Assembly: GCA_002362155.1 (NCBI GenBank)
Contig: DETN01000010.1
Location: 40,027 to 47,133 of the forward strand
Origin: Lachnospiraceae bacterium UBA3287
GTDB taxonomy: Bacteria; Bacillota; Clostridia; Lachnospirales; Lachnospiraceae
DNA length: 7,107 nucleotides
Direction: 5' to 3'
The stretch's first letter is position 1. Each line of letters begins with the position of its first letter. A model generated the notes under the pieces. It was not told the origin of the DNA. It saw nothing but the letters and a program-made list of their open reading frames with translations, and did no database searches. Shown piece after piece: positions 6,419 through 7,107 of this stretch. A program made the translations under genes and the position numbers.

Positions 6419-6454
6419 GTCCCTCCTCTCCTCTTTTTCCCTGACAGAAAAAGG

Positions 6455-6489
6455 CGGAAAAGATAACAGGCGCGGATCTTCCGCGCCTG
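6455..6489 (-). terminator. Intrinsic terminator of the ABC exporter gene
   Basis: CAGGCGCGG (6467-6475) and CCGCGCCTG (6481-6489) form a perfect 9-bp stem, extendable by one A-T pair. It is followed on the minus strand by TTATCTTTTCC. It lies about 25 nt beyond the ABC stop codon and insulates the gpx gene from the exporter transcript. Confidence 0.82.
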
Positions 6490-6513
6490 CTGCTAAAGGG
6501 AGAGCCGTCCTTT

Positions 6514-7107
6514 TCAGGCCGTCTGCTCTTCCCGGTTTCCTGTATAGAGCTGGTAGTATTTGCCGTGCTTTTCGATCAGTTCGTCGTGGGTGCCCTGCTC
6601 GATGATGCGGCCCTGCTCCAGGACCACGATCAGGTCCGCGTTGCGGACGGTGGAGAGCCTGTGGGCGATGACGAAGGTGGTCCTGCCGGCCATCAGGGAG
6701 TCCATGCCGTCCTGAACGATCTTCTCTGTTCTGGTATCGATGGAGCTGGTGGCTTCGTCCAGGATCAGAACGGGAGGATTGGCTATGGCCGCCCTGGCAA
6801 TGGCCAGGAGCTGCCTCTGGCCCTGGGACAGGTTGGCGCCGTCTCCGGTCAGCTTTGTCTCATAGCCCTGGGGAAGGTGGCGGATAAAGCCGTCCGCGTT
6901 GGCCAGTCTGGCGGCTGCGTAGACTTCCTCGTCCGTAGCCTCCAGCTTGCCGTAGCGGATGTTCTCCATGACCGTTCCGGTAAAGAGGTGGGTATCCTGC
7001 AGGACCATGCCCAGGGACTGGCGCAGATCCTTTCTGACGATCTTGTTGACGTTGATATCGTCGATCCTGATCTTGCCGTCCTGGATATCGTAGAAGCGGT
7101 TGATCAG
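6514..7107 (-). CDS. ABC exporter ATPase domain, C-terminal part (5' end outside window)
   Basis: The last 197 residues of a type I ABC exporter subunit, read in frame from the window edge. Visible in order are the Q-loop Gln in VLQDTHLF (about 37), the ABC signature LSQGQRQL (93-100), Walker B VLILDEATSSID (113-124) with the catalytic Glu, and the H-loop His in IAHRLST (147-153). The tail ends in an acidic, polar stretch. Walker A and the six membrane helices lie beyond the right edge. The LSQGQ form and the full Walker B are typical of the catalytically competent subunit of heterodimeric exporters of the MdlB/LmrD/TM288 kind; that a partner gene lies just upstream is inference. The exported substrate, often a drug or lipid, cannot be read from this fragment. 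Confidence 0.93.
   Translation of the reverse strand: MINRFYDIQDGKIRIDDINVNKIVRKDLRQSLGMVLQDTHLFTGTVMENIRYGKLEATDEEVYAAARLANADGFIRHLPQGYETKLTGDGANLSQGQRQLLAIARAAIANPPVLILDEATSSIDTRTEKIVQDGMDSLMAGRTTFVIAHRLSTVRNADLIVVLEQGRIIEQGTHDELIEKHGKYYQLYTGNREEQTA

Noticed and set aside
1..7107. A novel defence, mobile or biosynthetic system
   Set aside because: All supported genes are recognisable housekeeping or stress families. I saw no direct-repeat array, no terminal inverted repeats with a transposase, no toxin-antitoxin pair, and no tRNA or rRNA.

Overview
The window is a stretch of ordinary bacterial chromosome in which all six supported genes lie on the minus strand. Strong AGGAGG-type ribosome binding sites, sigma-A-like promoters of the TTGACA/TATAAT kind, short intrinsic terminators and the gene types point to a Gram-positive Firmicute. 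A Clostridia/Lachnospiraceae-like gut anaerobe with moderately high GC is my best guess, inferred from the overall look of the proteins and not from any search.

Layout in the direction of transcription, from the right edge to the left. (1) 7107-6514 is the C-terminal part of an ABC exporter ATPase subunit, cut by the window end and followed by an intrinsic terminator. (2) 6244-5699 is a cysteine-type glutathione peroxidase, transcribed alone from a perfect-consensus promoter that is overlaid by a near-perfect 26-bp palindrome, and closed by its own terminator. (3) 5450-3042 and 3045-2101 are a P-type cation ATPase resembling mycobacterial CtpE and a diacylglycerol-kinase-family lipid kinase. 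They overlap by 4 bp (ATGA) and are almost certainly one translationally coupled operon. (4) 1985-1329 is a HAD-superfamily phosphatase/phosphoglucomutase-like enzyme, separated from the kinase by an A/T-rich hairpin that could be a leaky terminator. (5) 1156-1 is glucose-6-phosphate isomerase with its own promoter, cut by the left edge before its C-terminus.

The genes do not form one pathway. They look like separate housekeeping and stress units: central carbon metabolism (pgi, perhaps the HAD enzyme), membrane cation transport with lipid phosphorylation, peroxide detoxification and export. I found no tRNA, rRNA, CRISPR array, insertion sequence or phage remnant, and no gene-free stretch longer than about 300 bases. 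I see no convincing undescribed system. The points most worth a second look are the palindrome over the peroxidase promoter, the altered ion-site residues of the P-type ATPase together with its coupled lipid kinase, and the hairpin in front of the HAD gene.
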